DNA of 64,000 nucleotides from Ananas comosus. Taxonomy: Eukaryota; Streptophyta; Magnoliopsida; Poales; Bromeliaceae. The stretch's first letter is position 1. Each line of letters opens with the position of its first letter. A model generated the notes under the pieces. It made no database searches. It saw nothing but the letters and a program-made list of their open reading frames with translations, and was not told the DNA's origin. Where the stretch lies: positions 7,374,481-7,438,480 of the forward strand of contig NC_033622.1 of the NCBI RefSeq assembly GCF_001540865.1, in the 5' to 3' direction. This document shows positions 1 through 12,066 of this stretch, piece by piece. The translations under genes were made by a program, and so were the position numbers.

Positions 1-758
1 TAGAACTTGAAAGTTATATATATAAGGTATAATAGGGCTTAACCTCTTACTTGGCTATAACATTTTGGGCTATGGTTAGGCCCAAGAAGTTAAAGAGAGT
101 TGAGCGAGCCTAAAGCTAGAGTAATTTTAAGATGGGTGAACCCTGATAGAAAGTGGGGTGTCACAACTTTCTTGTTGTCCTCTTTTTAATATTTGAAGCT
201 ATTTATAATTGTTATATTACTAAGTTAACTTTCTTTATTCAACGGGTTTACTTGTTTTCTAATTTTTCAAAAATGCTGGATTTGTTCGCAGGAACTTTTT
301 TTATAACATTTCCCAATAATTATACTTTTTTATAACCTTGTTTGACATCGTTGTTGTTTTTTGTTTCTTTAAACACTAATTTTATGTGAGTTGATTTACT
401 GGCAGAAAAACTTTGTTGTTGTTGTCAAGATTGGTTAGACACCTGGCCAAGTGATGGATGAGAAATATATTTCTAAATCTTAAAAGAAAAAAAATAGTGT
501 TCAATATTTTTTTTTTAATTTTTTTTATGGGTTGCCAAACAGCTACCTTGAATGTAAGGATTGCAGCAAACCATCATCCCCTCCACTATTTCTTGTAGAA
601 ATTCTGTTCAAAAAACAAAAAAAAAATGGCAACAAGGTCAAACAAGGCCTAAATTTGTTGTCTTGTACCCGGGTTGCTAATGTAATTTGGCTTCTGGAAT
701 GGCATTGTTGACACTCTTTTCTATCTAAGAGCAACATTTTTTTTTAATTGTTTTTCAG
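1..758 (+). other. Intron (partial) of the RabGAP gene, possible TE remnant at its left
   Basis: No coding exon is visible here. It precedes a good acceptor (pyrimidine-rich tract and CAG ending at 758), so it reads as the intron upstream of the first visible TBC exon. Positions about 60-165 end in GGGGTGTCACAA, which resembles the 3' end of a plant LTR, so an old insertion may lie in the intron; that part is weak. The remainder is T-rich with several homopolymer runs, as plant introns are. Confidence 0.5.
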
Positions 759-1743
759 TTGGTGGAGATTCTTGACAGCCCTTTGCACAACTACTTTAAG
801 CAGGCCGATTGCTTGAACTATTTCTTTTGTTTCCGCTGGATTCTTATACAGTTTAAAAGGTAAGCCTCTTTCAAAGTATAATTCCATACAAGTCATGATG
901 CTCCAAGTTCTGCTTTCTTTTTATTTCAACGTGTAATAGTTTCCTATTGTAGCTTGTGAAACCAAAAGATACTGGACAATGTGTATCTGAGCGATACACT
1001 TAATTAAATATATTTTCATGGATGAAATTTGCTATATGGAAGGTTTCCTTCTGGATAATTGATCATTTCTCTTTTGAAAATTTCCTCGTGGAATCAGGTT
1101 GGTTGGTTCTAGTATTTGTCAACCAAGTGAAACTTTATGCTTGCTATTATCTTTTGGTAGACATGAATGGAGCTTCTTCTGCATTTCAAAACAAACTTTG
1201 TTAGCTTTTCTTATACCAACCCTAGCAAAGAGTGGCGTAAGGCAGCAAAAACAGTGGGCTGCGAAGTTGTTTTTGAAAATTTTCTTGCAAGGCTGATAAT
1301 TCTTCCAGAGTCCTCTTCTGTATAAAACTCTAGCACATCTTTATAGGTGTTTTCCTGCCGTATCACAATATCTGATGCTGCGACCCCCTTTTCACTCTCT
1401 CTTGTGTTATTACAGGGAATTCGAGTATGATCAGATAATGCGATTGTGGGAGGTACTGTGGACGCATTACCTGTCGGAGCACTTCCACTTGTACCTATGC
1501 GTTGCAATCCTGAAGAGGTACCGCAAGAGAATCATGGGGGAGCAGATGGACTTTGATACCCTCCTTAAGTTCATCAATGAGCTCAGTGGCCACATCGATC
1601 TTGATTACTCCTTGAGGGATGCTGAGGCTCTGTGTGCGTGTGCTGGAGAGAGCGGAGCTGCCTGTATTCCACCCGGGACCCCACCGTCCCTTCCAATTGA
1701 AACCGACGGTGGGCTTTATCCACAAGAAGACGACGTACTGTGA
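759..1743 (+). CDS. TBC-domain RabGAP, C-terminal two exons (partial gene)
   Basis: Two exons, 759-859 and 1416-1743, joined by an intron with GTAAGC donor and TTACAG acceptor; the split codon (AG plus G, Arg) keeps frame. The product begins LVEILDSPLHNYF, then FFCFRWILIQFKREF and RLWEVLWTHYLSEHFHLYLC, the typical distal half of the TBC1D15/GYP7-type TBC domain, which stimulates GTP hydrolysis by Rab GTPases in membrane traffic. The catalytic Arg and Gln fingers lie in earlier exons outside the window. After the domain comes a short Pro/Gly/acid tail with a stop at 1741-1743. Frame and splice phase agree and there are no internal stops, so the gene looks functional. Family assignment is firm; the exact paralogue and Rab substrate cannot be told. 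Confidence 0.9.
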
Positions 1744-2510
1744 AAATGTTTCAACCTGAAACTAGATTGTTTAGATTTACTTTCTGATTTTTAAGTACTT
1801 TGGCGTATTATATGAATCGAAATGATATTCTGTAAATAGATAATGGTGGGGTGACTGCAGTGCTTTGCACCATACGCATGTATTTGTTTTCATGAAGAAT
1901 CAATAAGTAGATTATTTGAAATTATACTAGGGGGTTGTAGCGTCAAGATGAAAGGAGAAAAAAAAGAAACAAGAAAAGAGTAATATCTATTTTTGTTCAA
2001 AACGAAGCTGATATTCCATACCAGAGCAAATCAGAATTCTTCTCTCTAGGTTACGGACAACAGTTTAGGGAGAAAGACTTGGTTTATTCCATACGCAGCG
2101 ATCCCGTGTTTAACCTAATCAAAACGAAATCATCTCTGAAAGAGGCGTACAACGCTACACAGCCCACGTTTCTTTAATTGTACAGTGCGTGACTTTGGAT
2201 GAACAAAGACTCGAATCTATACACCGAGAATGTAGCATCAATTGCAGCCACCTCTGCAGCAGACAGCGGCCATCACCAACTATCCGCATCTCTGTGAGTT
2301 ATGAAACCTAGGATCTAGTAGGTTATATTAACGCTGGAGGGGGATAAATAAGTTGTATAGCTCAAGAATAAAATAAACTTGATGCAATCAAAAGTAAATG
2401 CGGAAAATAAAAATTAGCACATTAAAATTTATATAAGAAAATTATGTAAAACCTTCAAATAGGAGTAAAAGGAGTAAAACGCCATAGGATTGAAAACACC
2501 AAAATAATCT
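1744..2510 (+). other. 3' UTR and downstream flank of the RabGAP gene
   Basis: No gene is seen. The first 200 bases after the stop are AT-rich with ordinary plant 3'-UTR character (TTTGTTTTCATG, AATCAATAAG near 1900 as possible polyadenylation signals). From about 2330 the sequence becomes A-rich and runs up to the LTR boundary at 2511. Confidence 0.4.
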
Positions 2511-3490
2511 TGTCAGGCCCCGATTCTATCGCGGAAGCCTATGGGGATGTCAACAGATCCGTCGAAAAGACGGAATTTTTTCTGTCCGAGCGAAGCGTCA
2601 ATAAGGCAAAACAGTAGCAAAGCAATTCTAATCCCAGAATCAACAACGAACAATTTGTAGACTCTACAACTAAGATTCAACATGTATCAGAGCATTATAA
2701 ATAACATAAAACTACTATACATCCATTATACATGAAATCACAATTGGAAAATATAAATATAAAAATAAAATGCCATGACCTCGTCAGTCCTAATGTACAG
2801 TACATAATCCAAAAACTAACTAGCTGAGTGCTTCTGTATAGCTCATAGACACAGGTAGGAGTCGCTCGCTATCTACGGTGCGATCCTCTTACCTGGAACA
2901 ACTACCGGCTCACAAAACCCTGAAAAGTAAACTACAAGAGAGCGTGAGAACTACTAAACAGTAGTTTCCAGTGGGTACGGTCAACGACAACCATAGCTCA
3001 CCCACTAGGTCTACTCGGAGTAAAGATAGGTAAAGAACTGAATAACAAATATAATAACCTGAATAGAACTCCAATCACGTCTATCATGCTTCTACACAAT
3101 ACTACCTTGCCATGCAATCAGCTAAAGCACCCAATATAAATGTATAGTGTAACGTAATCATATATGTAACTAACCCTGTCATGCATCAACTAGAGTACTA
3201 ATAATAAATGCAAAGTATCACCCACTCATACACATCTAACCCAATCAACACACTGTAACCCAATTATAAACTGACTAACTCAATAGTTCGATCGAACCTG
3301 CGCCCGCCAATTACCCAGACTACGCTTCCGTAGGTGCGTCCGTCAACACGTAGGCTATGCCTCCAGCCCGGATACCACTCCCATAGGTGGTCTGTCTTTC
3401 CAAAAGGAAATATCTCTGCTAAATCACAACTAGCACTCCGGAGTGAAGAGCCGGGACTGATTTTAAAAGCCCTTTATTAATGAATACCAA
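2511..3490 (-). mobile_element. Ty3-type LTR fragment, 3' end first (minus strand)
   Basis: It starts TGTCAGGCCCCG on the plus strand, that is, an LTR ending CGGGGCCTGACA on the minus strand, like other LTR 3' ends in this window. Positions 2941-3010 carry the two-hairpin module (minus strand AGTGGGTGAGC ... GTACCCACT, then AACTACTGTTTAGTAGTT). A segment near 2640-2760 resembles the remnant at 37137-37760. No coding sequence and no convincing target site duplication were found. The right boundary is approximate. Confidence 0.55.
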
Positions 3491-5285
3491 TTTTGAAATC
3501 AGAGTTACGAAAAACGTACCTTTTTTTTTTTCAACCTGGCCCACGTGACGTACAGACCCGCCACAAATATAAAGTTACTCTGTCCACTCTGACAGAGTCT
3601 CCTTTGTATTTGCACGGCGTACCAACAACAATATCAGGATCACAACAAAAACTTATATTCACCAATCCAAAAACAATTCATGCGATACATTTCCATACAG
3701 CTAGCGATCCTTAGAGATGATGCATGCCTCTAAACACTCCTTAGGCGCTAGATGATGCGATACACAGTACAACAGTCATCCTATTTGAAAGTGCTCCCCA
3801 TCCGAAAGCTTTATTTTTAAACTCTATTCATTCATTCATAAAATTCATTCGACAATCTTTTAAAATTGTTTCCCACTCGGAAACTCCATTTTGAAAACCG
3901 ACTACCTCGAGGGGTAGAAAAATCACGATGCATAAATCCAATGCCAAAGATCCATAAATCTCCAATTATTCCACAAATTCCGTTTGCATGCATAAAAGGA
4001 AATCACCAACTCAAACATTTCACAAATACTCAAACAGTAGTATTCAGCATCTAACTCAACCATTTAATTATTTAAATTACTAATGCGGAAATGAAATATA
4101 ATCAGGGTGACGATTGCTACTGTAGCCTAGCTAGGACGTCCTCCTATCGAGCCCAAAAGCCAATTCCTTGTCCGAACCATCTGGGGAAATGGGGGGTGAG
4201 AAAACACAATCAAGGTTTCACAATGGGTACGGCAGAGCTACGAAGGCAAATCGTATTCATTGGAAAACAAAGGAGATAGAACAACATATATGATATGATG
4301 TAAGAGCAACTACAATAGTAATAGAAATAGGATAGTAAATGAGTAAGAACCGAACTACTACTATAACAAAAACTCAACTGAGCAAATGCATCAAGGTATA
4401 TAATCCAAAACCAAACCCAATTTGGTGCCTGCCATATTGGTCCGTAGACCTCAAGCATTGCCTGTTACATTGCTTGCACCGACCTGATTCATCCGTCCAC
4501 TGAACGATCTATCCGGATAAGTACACCTCCGGTCGGTGGCCAACCCGACCTGGTATCAATGAATACACCAAAGTGCTGTGATTAAGTCATGCTGATATGC
4601 TCAATGCGAAAGCCGGCTGAAGTTGGTGCCTTCGCCAAAGCCAGATATAAGGGCGTACAATGGCGAACCACGATCAACTAGATCGAAACACACGACAAAG
4701 GAGTCGATGTGTTGCCTGGACCCAAGGTCCACAGATATACAACATATGCAAGCCTGCTCTACATGTCTATCCACAACTATCATCATGCAATCAACAAGGT
4801 ATATATAAACAAACGATAAACAAACGTAATCGACATGTAGAGACTACGATACTGATATGAAAGAATAGAGGAAAGTGAAACGATCTCACTGACTACCAGC
4901 TCGAAGCACCCACCTTCACTATCGCGTCGAAAACCTAGGTGCGCAACAAGTCAACCGGATCTACGAAGATCCACCGGATCAGTAACCAACCCACCAATCC
5001 AACATACTCAACTCACAAACCCCACACAAATCCCCAAAATCGGTTTCCTTAAACCGATTACCGTAACTTGCCAGAAGTCCCGAAAATCACACTGGGACGC
5101 CGTCGGGACCCACTAAGTGTCCCGAAACTCACCGACTCGTGTCATGAGTCACCCGCTGCCACAAAACACATCGATTTGGATGTCTTGGCAGCAAGCACAA
5201 GGTAACACAAACAAATAATTATCGTCGGATAATTGTTCGGATCCGGGTTTCCAGAAGTGCCAATTTCGACACCAGAACCCACCGT
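3491..5285 (-). mobile_element. LTR fragment of the 48804-53259 family (minus strand)
   Basis: The block near 3540-3640 (tandem 'CCGCCACAAATA', 'CTCTGTCC', 'TTTGCACGGCG') is the reverse complement of 53090-53160, and 4430-4460 (CTGCCATATTGGTCCG) matches 42510-42530 and, inverted, 52260. A degenerate two-hairpin module lies at about 4196-4250. It is therefore a decayed copy of the family whose longest copy is 48804-53259. Last part, 5140-5285, is not clearly assigned. The right edge is the start of a Sirevirus LTR. Confidence 0.5.
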
Positions 5286-6382
5286 TGTTAAGTATTTTGT
5301 ATTGGCAAGTTTCGTGATTTGAGTCGGAGTCTTGAAGGGTTCGGTGCGTGATTGAAGAAGATTGAAGAATCCAAGACTTCGAGAACACAGAAGCATCTCA
5401 CGACATGAATCACGATGCTAAGGTAAGGTTTTAATTCATGTTATGGTGATTCAAGCTTAGTTATGACATTAGAATCATGCAAATCAATGATTTATGGATT
5501 AGGAATTGGTTTTGATACTTTTGAAACCTGAGAGTGCTACAATTCTGGAAATTGCGCAGGGTACCGGTACTGCACTGGTTCCGGTATAGCATTGGTCTGG
5601 TATGCAGCTTGAGGAATTTTTGTTCCGTCACTTGGTACCGGTACCAACTTGATGTAGTACCGGTACGCCGTGTAAAAGTCCAAAATCTTTCTAATCCGAC
5701 TCTAATTGATTCTAAAGTCTATAAATAAGCTATTAGGGTTCTTTAATTGATAGAACATTACGAGAATTCATATTTGAGAAACCCTAGAGGCTAGGATTTC
5801 GTTCTAAACCTATTTTCTACAAATTAGCCTCTTTTAGATCAATTCGAGATATTGAAAATTGCTATCTATATGTCAAATGATCTATGCTTTGCTTAGAGAT
5901 TCTTCTCTGGTTTTTATCGATACTTTAAGCGAAGGATCACCATAATCATGATGTTCTTCATAGACGGCGTCGTGGATTCGCCATGATCAAGGTGGTTCGA
6001 GGATTCGGATCGTGAGTTCGAGGATTCGAGTAGCGTTCGTGGATTCGGACGTGTGCGAGGTGTTCGTGGATTCGAACGTGAGGGCGTGGACAACCCGGAG
6101 GATTGCGCGAGATTCATAAGAGGTTAAGAGAGGTCGAGTCCGTGGGTCGGTAATCACCTTGTAATCTTTTCTCTTAGTGAATTATTTTTTTGCGTGTTGG
6201 TCCCGTAGGTTTTTACTCTAAGTTGGAGTTTTTCCACGTAAATCTTGGTGTGATTTTTATTTTCCGTATTTAATTTTTATGGCATTGAGATTTGTGGTTT
6301 TTGGCCGATTCACCTATTCACCCCCCCTCTAGGTGTTTGATAGTATCTAGATAAAAGATCCTAGGGCTCCTCGTAACTTACA
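5286..6382 (+). mobile_element. Lone Sirevirus-type (Copia) LTR
   Basis: It runs from TGTTAAGTATTTTG to ACTTACA and is collinear with the LTRs of the element at 7981-15079, about 1.1 kb. It has the same ACCGGT palindromes (5561, 5635, 5657), a TATAAAT at 5720 and the same tail. No primer site follows. The flanking 5-mers (ACCGT and ATTTG) do not match, so it is either a solo LTR from recombination between different elements or a truncated insertion. Confidence 0.8.
5561..5726 (+). promoter_or_regulatory. LTR promoter: GTACCGGTAC palindromes plus TATA box
   Basis: Three exact GTACCGGTAC palindromes at 5561-5570, 5635-5644 (extended to GGTACCGGTACC) and 5657-5666 precede a TATAAAT at 5720-5726. 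The same order holds in the two LTRs of the 7981-15079 element (TATA at 8414 and 14421). TATA function is inferred from sequence and position in the LTR. Confidence 0.55.
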
Positions 6383-6537
6383 ATTTGTAACGCACTGGAC
6401 CTGTGCAAATTGCGAGGTTCGAGTGTTTGACTTGAGTTTTGAGCTTTTACACACCTTGTGGAGGGTCGTAGACGGTGTTCCAACCTGTAGTTCGAAATTC
6501 TGGATTTTTTTGGCTAAGTCCTGAAAGTTTCACTCTC

Positions 6538-6680
6538 GGGGACCGGTCCCTGGTGGGAGAGACCGGTCCCCCTGAGGCAACCGGTCCCCCGGGTCAGAGA
6601 GACCGGTTCCCGAACGCGTGGCTGCGGGAGAGTCCTGAGGGACCGATCACATGTGGGGAGAGACCGGTCCCTCCACCCGA
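6538..6680 (+). promoter_or_regulatory. Cluster of GGACCGGTCC palindromes in the Ty3 LTR
   Basis: At least five ACCGGT-centred motifs, GGACCGGTCC at 6540-6549, then GAGACCGGTCCC, CAACCGGTCCC, GAGACCGGTTCC and GAGACCGGTCCC. The inverted family member carries the same cluster at 20825-21045 and a third lies at 58180-58470. They sit in the upstream (U3) part of the LTR, before the purine tract. A role as protein-binding or silencing target sites is an inference. Confidence 0.45.
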
Positions 6681-7690
6681 AATTTGCCCAGATCTGGCTG
6701 TGTGCAGGTTGCAAAGTTGAGGGACTTTTTTGAATTTTGTTGCTTTAGAGGGCCTATATGGCTTTTCCTCTCCCTTTCTCCCTCATTTCTCTCCCTCACA
6801 CTCTTTCTTACACTCTAGAAAGAGAAGAAGAAGGAGAAGGAAGAAGGAGGAGAAGGAGGAGAGGAGGGTGGGCAAGCTTGGAGGAACTTTGGACATCTTC
6901 CCCTCCCTCTTTTCTCACCATTAGAGAGGACCGGAGCTTCGTTGGAGGCTTGTTGGAGGAGAGATCTTCCACCCCACTTGATTTTGAGCCCAAGTTGAGA
7001 CTTCTTTTGAGGTTAGTAGCACGATTCCATCATTTGATTCATGTTTTAGAAGTTTTCTTGAGATGAAACCCTAGAGATGGAAACTTAGGGTTTTTTTTTT
7101 TGGGGTTTTTTGATTAGAAGCTTTTAGAGCTCATCTAATTGGATTAGAATCTTGATTTAGGTTACTTTGGAAGGGATTTAGCTTCCATTTGGATTTTTAA
7201 AGAGAATTTCTAAACTATAGGTGAGTTTTTGACCCTTTGTTAGAATTGGTTAATGTTTGAGTCTAGGACTTTTCGTAACGTATGTGTATCTCTTCTTTTG
7301 TGACCTTTAGGGTACTAAGAGAATTATGGACAACTCTGTTCGGCGAAACGAAGGAGTTTTAGTGGTGCTCGGTGGGTTTGATCTCACCTAAGAATGAGAA
7401 AATATCATTTTGTGGATTTAAGTATCGTAAAATAAAAAATCATGCATTTTCATGTTAAATGTATTATTTATAAATTTTAGAATGCTTAAAATGCTTATGT
7501 TGTATACAATGCATTTTTCGACCTCTATGTAGTAGAGAGCTTGCATGTGAGACTTATGCATGAGTTTAGCATTTGTATTTGGGACTTAGAATTGTGTTTC
7601 ATTTGGTGAAATGACAATGATTATATATACCCTTGGTCATATAAGAAAACATTAGGTCATGAAGTGGCTTGGGACTTGAATGTCATGTGA

Positions 7691-7920
7691 ACGTAGTAAG
7701 CTAATGTCATAAAGAGACATTAAGCTTGGGCTATATGTGAACTTAGTAAGCTAATGTCATAAAAAGATATTGAGCTTGGGCTATATGTGAACGTAGTAAG
7801 CTAATGTCATAAAGAGACATTGAGTTTGGGCTATATGTAAACTTAGTAAGCTAATGTCATAAAGAGACATTGAGCTTGGGCTATATGTGAACCTAGTAGA
7901 TAATGTCATAAAGGGGCATT
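7691..7920 (+). repeat. 50-bp tandem repeat, about 4.5 units, each with a hairpin
   Basis: Units begin at 7691, 7741, 7791 and 7841 with exact 50-bp spacing, and a shortened unit follows at 7891. Each contains AATGTC-ATAAAGA-GACATT, a 6-bp stem hairpin. Related single copies occur at 15105, 17090 (inverted) and 28150. It lies inside the Ty3 LTR. Confidence 0.85.
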
Positions 7921-7980
7921 AGACTAGAGTGGTTTGTGAATCTAATGTCATAAAGGGGCATTAGGCTTGGAATATGTGTG

Positions 7981-9072
7981 TGTTAAGGATTTTGTATTGG
8001 CAAGTTTCGTAAAGTGAGTCAGAGTTTTGAAGGATCGAAGTGGATTGACAAAGATCGAAGAATCCAAGACTTCGAAGAAATCAGAAAATACCTCACGACG
8101 TGAATCACGATGCTCAGCTAAAGTTTTAATTCATGTTATGGTGATTCATATTTAGTTATAGACATTAGAATCATAAACTCAAAGTTTAATGGATTAGAAA
8201 GTGCCTCGGAACGTTGTTAAACCCGAAACGGTGCAATGTGTGAAAAAATGCACTGTGTACCGGTACAGCAATTGACCAGTACCGGTACAGCCATCAACTT
8301 TGGCAACGCAGATTTTTGTTCCGTCATCGTGTAACCGGTGACAGCCTTTCGTGTACCGGTCACTGTGTAAAATCGTGAAAACTTTCTAATCCGACTCCGT
8401 TTGATTCTAAAGTCTATAAATAAGCTATTGGGATTCTCTAACATATCATGCATCACGAAAATACATGTTTGAGAAACCCTAGAGGCTCGGATTTCATCTA
8501 AAACCTATTTTCTACATAAAGCCTCTTTTAGGTCAAATCGAGATTTTGGATTTTGATATCAATATGTCGATTTGATCTCCGCTTCGCTTGGAGTTTGCTT
8601 CCCTGGTTTTTATCGATACTCTAAGCGAAGGATCACCATACACATGATGTTCTTCATGGAGGCGTCGTGGATTCGGCGTGATTGACGGCGGTTCGTGGAT
8701 TCAGATCGTGGGCTTGCGGATTCGAGTGGCGTTCGTGGATTCGGACGTGTGCGAGGCGTTCGTGGATTCGAATGTGATGGCGTGGACAACCCGGAGGATT
8801 GCGCGAGATTCATAGGAGGTTAAGAGAGGTTGAGTCCGTGGAGTCGGTAATCACCTTGTAATCTTTTCTCTTAGTGAATTATTTTTTCGCGTGTTGGTCC
8901 CGTGGGTTTTTTTCCAAGTTGGAGTTTTCCACGTAAATCTCGGTGTGATTTTTATTTTCCGCATTTATTTTTATCGCATTGAGATTTGTGGTTTTTGGCT
9001 ACTACACCTATTCACCCCCCTCTAGGTGTTAGATACAATCTAGATAGATTCTTGGGCCCCTCAAAATTTTCA
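7981..9072 (+). repeat. 5' LTR of the Sirevirus-type element (1,092 bp)
   Basis: TGTTAAGGATTTTG ... CAAAATTTTCA. It carries GTACCGGTAC at 8257-8266 and 8279-8288, and TATAAAT at 8414-8420. It is closely similar over its whole length to the 3' LTR, with scattered substitutions and small indels, so the insertion is not very recent but not ancient. Confidence 0.9.
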
Positions 9073-9074
9073 AT

Positions 9075-9086
9075 TGGTATCAGAGC
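9075..9086 (+). other. Primer binding site (initiator Met-tRNA)
   Basis: TGGTATCAGAGC two bases after the 5' LTR, the standard complement of the plant initiator Met-tRNA 3' end used by Copia and Ty3 elements to prime minus-strand DNA. Confidence 0.9.
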
Positions 9087-9111
9087 AAGATCTAGATAAA
9101 TTGTTTATCTA

Positions 9112-10425
9112 ATGGCAAAAGGCGGAAACATTAATCGACCACCGCTCTTTGATGGCACAAACTATGCCTATTGGAAAGTTCGCATGAGAGCTTTTCTAAT
9201 TGCAATCGATGAGCGCGTTTGGCAATCAATCGAATTTGGATGGAAACATCCTATTGAAAAGGTCGAGAATGTTGAAACGCCAAAACAACGGAACAAGTGG
9301 ACGAAAGATGAAAACGAGGCATCTTCGTTTAACGGTAAGGGTATAAACGCTTTATTTAATGCATTGTCTCAAACGGAGTTTACTCGTGTTTCGGCGTGTG
9401 AAACCGCCAAGGAGATTTGGGATACTCTACAAGTTACGCATGAAGGAACGAGCTTAGTAAAGGTCCAAAAATTGCAAATGCTAACAAGCAAGTTTGATTC
9501 TATTTGTATGGATGAAAATGAGACCTTTACCGAGTATTATACGCGTTCACAAGACGTTGTCAATACATGCGCTAACTTGGGAGAGAAAATCCCGGATTCA
9601 AAAGTTGTTAGAAAGATTATTCGAACTCTTACGGAACGCTTTCGGGCAAAAGTTGCCGCGATCGAAACCGTTAAGCATCTGGACGAGATGAAAGTCGAAG
9701 AGTTAGTAGGCGCTTTACAAATGTATGAGATGACTTTTCCTACTAATCAATCTTCTTCCAAGTCTTTCTCTAAAAGCACAGGGGTTGCATTAAAGTCGAC
9801 GAAGGAGGAAGATGAGGATTCAAATTTCGATGAAGATGTATCTCTTGCTGATTTCGAACATCAACTTGCAGTATTAACGAAGAAGCTCAATGAAGCGGAA
9901 TCGACGGTCAAATCATCTAAAGACAAGATTGGATTTTTGGAGCATCAATTTGCGGAAACCTACAAATCCAATCAATCCTTGACCAACCAAGTTTGACAAC
10001 TCCAATCCGACATACAAAAGTTCTCATCGGGATCAAAGAAATTTGACCATATGTTCGGGTTGGGTCAAACGGATAAGTTAGGTCTCGGATATGAAAGAGT
10101 TTTTGTTGAGAAGGATTCTAAATCAACTTCGAAAGCCTCAACAACTTTGAAAGACAAGGCATGTCATCGATGTGGCGTCAAAGGACACATAAAAAAGAAT
10201 TGCCCTAACAAAGAAAAGATGAATCGATCGGCAAGGTCTTCACATCGATCGACAACATCTAAACCTCAAGCAAACCGGTTTTCTTATGTGCAACATCAAA
10301 TCCGACCGAACCCAAAAGCTAATCGGATTTCTAAACCTCAACGACAAATTCAACCAAAGCCTCAAGCAAAGAAACCACCAACGGTTGATAAAAAATCTAA
10401 GCAAACGGCACCAAACGTAAACTAG
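9112..10425 (+). pseudogene. Copia gag polyprotein with one in-frame stop
   Basis: One frame of about 437 codons from ATG 9112 to TAG 10423-10425, interrupted once by TGA at 9994-9996 (codon 295). The N-terminus, with PPLFDGTNYAYWKVRM, is the UBN2-type gag domain of Copia elements; a C-terminal CHRCGVKGHIKKNC is the CX2CX4HX4C zinc knuckle that binds RNA, followed by a basic Lys/Pro/Gln-rich tail. It would form the virus-like particle and package RNA. The stop fits a single C-to-T change but may also be a sequencing error. There is no protease continuing from gag. Confidence 0.85.
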
Positions 10426-11479
10426 CTGAGAGGACCAAAGATCCGACAAGTTTGGATCCGAAAAGGTGATATCTTTCCTTACTTCTCGTCTTAGTTGTTT
10501 TTGATTTCTTGAGTAGTGCTTTGATAGGTGCTTATTGCATATTTTTATTTATTGCATTACATGTTTAAATGATCTTTGGTGCTTTGAATTTTGTTTGTTT
10601 AAAAATCATTTTGAGGAAAGGTGTTTAAGAATTCAAAATTTTTTTTTTTCTGAGAAAGGAGATGCTTGAGAATTATTATTTTGAGGAGAGCAATTTTTTC
10701 GAAGTCGCTTAAACGGTATTTAACTTCACAATCATATTAAGCTAAATTCATATTAATTATCGTTTTTACTCCACCTTTTTATAATTTAATATATGATTTC
10801 TTAATTCATATATTCATCAAAATTTTGAAATCAAATTTGATCTCTTGGTGATTAATCTATGTCGGTTGTGTGTGTTGAATATGATAGATGGATATTCGCT
10901 AATAGACTAAAATTTGTCAAAATATTTTCAATTGTGAGATTGTCTAATTTAGGGAGAGTTTGAAATTAAAAAAAAAGAAAAACTCCTATGTTTAAAAAGA
11001 TGTGGAAAGAGTTACATCCAAAAGGGGTGTGAAAACTACGACCACATGTAGGAAAGAGCTACCACCCCGGTCGTCCGGCAAGTGTGTGAAGCTACCACAT
11101 GAAGATTGAGTTGAATAACCGAAAAGGTTGAGAAAAATTTGGATATTTTAAAATTTTCGGAGTTGTAAGGTGATAGTTTGAAAAAGATGCTCAAAGAGCC
11201 AACCCCGGTATAATATTAGTTAAATCTCTATTTTGAATGTATTGTGACAAATTGGTGTCAATTTTGCCGAATTTCTAAAAATCATTTTTCGTGAACCGTT
11301 ACATCTTAATGATTTTGAAACTTGAGATCGTTTTTGATAATAAAATTTTGATGTTTCGATGTATTTTGAAATCTTATAATATTTTATTCTCATTATAGTG
11401 ATTTTTGGAGTAAAATCCTTAATTTATATAAAATTAATTTAATTTGATGGTTTTTTAAAGTAAATTTTTCGAAATCTGG
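10426..11479 (+). other. Spacer where pol would be expected, no coding sequence
   Basis: AT-rich, stop-dense in all frames, no trace of integrase, reverse transcriptase or RNase H motifs. It begins just after the gag stop and ends at the promoter-like cassette of the second gene. Pol appears to have been deleted and replaced by non-coding DNA. Confidence 0.6.
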
Positions 11480-12066
11480 GGATGTGTGCCGGTACACAAT
11501 CCCGTGTACCGGTACGGTTACTGTAGCCGCGGAAATATAACCGGATACAGGGCTTTTATTCTCTCTCAAATTCGAACCAAACTTCGTTCTCTCTTTCTCT
11601 AAAAATCCCTGGTGCCTTCCTCTTCCAGATCTACATGATTTCCCTCAGAAATTTGTGAGTATTTAGCTTGGATTTAATCGTTTTATCGCATTCATGCCTA
11701 TTTTTCGAAAATATTCCGAGTTGAAGCTAGATCTCTATTTTGATTCGTTTTTGATACAATTTTTTGTTGTAGATCAGTGCTTAATGACATTATCTTGCTT
11801 CTAGAACACTTGAATCACATCAAAACACATTATTTTTTGCTGATCTATTTTCTAAGCTTCATTTTGCATGTAATTTCGGGATTTTTCATAAAATGTGATT
11901 TTTGATGAAATGTTTTTGCATGATCTGGTTAGAAATAGCATTTGAATGCATTCTAATGTTATTAGAAAATTTTTCGCTATTTTTACAGATTTTTTCAAGA
12001 TTTTGTTCATGCAAGGTTAATTTTTGTATAGGAAAAATGGTGTTTTCACTTGTGTTGCTGATTTTG
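11480..12066 (+). promoter_or_regulatory. Internal promoter/leader-like cassette ahead of the element's second gene
   Basis: GTGCCGGTAC at 11486-11495 and exact GTACCGGTAC at 11506-11515 lie 20-50 bases before a TATA-like AAATATAA (11533-11540). A CT-rich stretch (11560-11610) follows, as at plant transcription starts, then a donor-like GTGAGT (11655) and a T-rich intron-like region up to the start codon. This copies the arrangement in the LTR itself (palindromes, then TATA) and suggests the second gene has its own transcript. Promoter activity is an inference from sequence layout. Confidence 0.4.

Noticed and set aside
1211..1725. Minus-strand frames over the RabGAP exons
   Set aside because: Shadows of the plus-strand exon, which has correct splice phase and a clear domain match.
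7691..7920. Regular 50-bp repeats resembling a CRISPR array
   Set aside because: No unique spacers: the whole unit repeats. The genome is a plant's and the repeat lies in an LTR.
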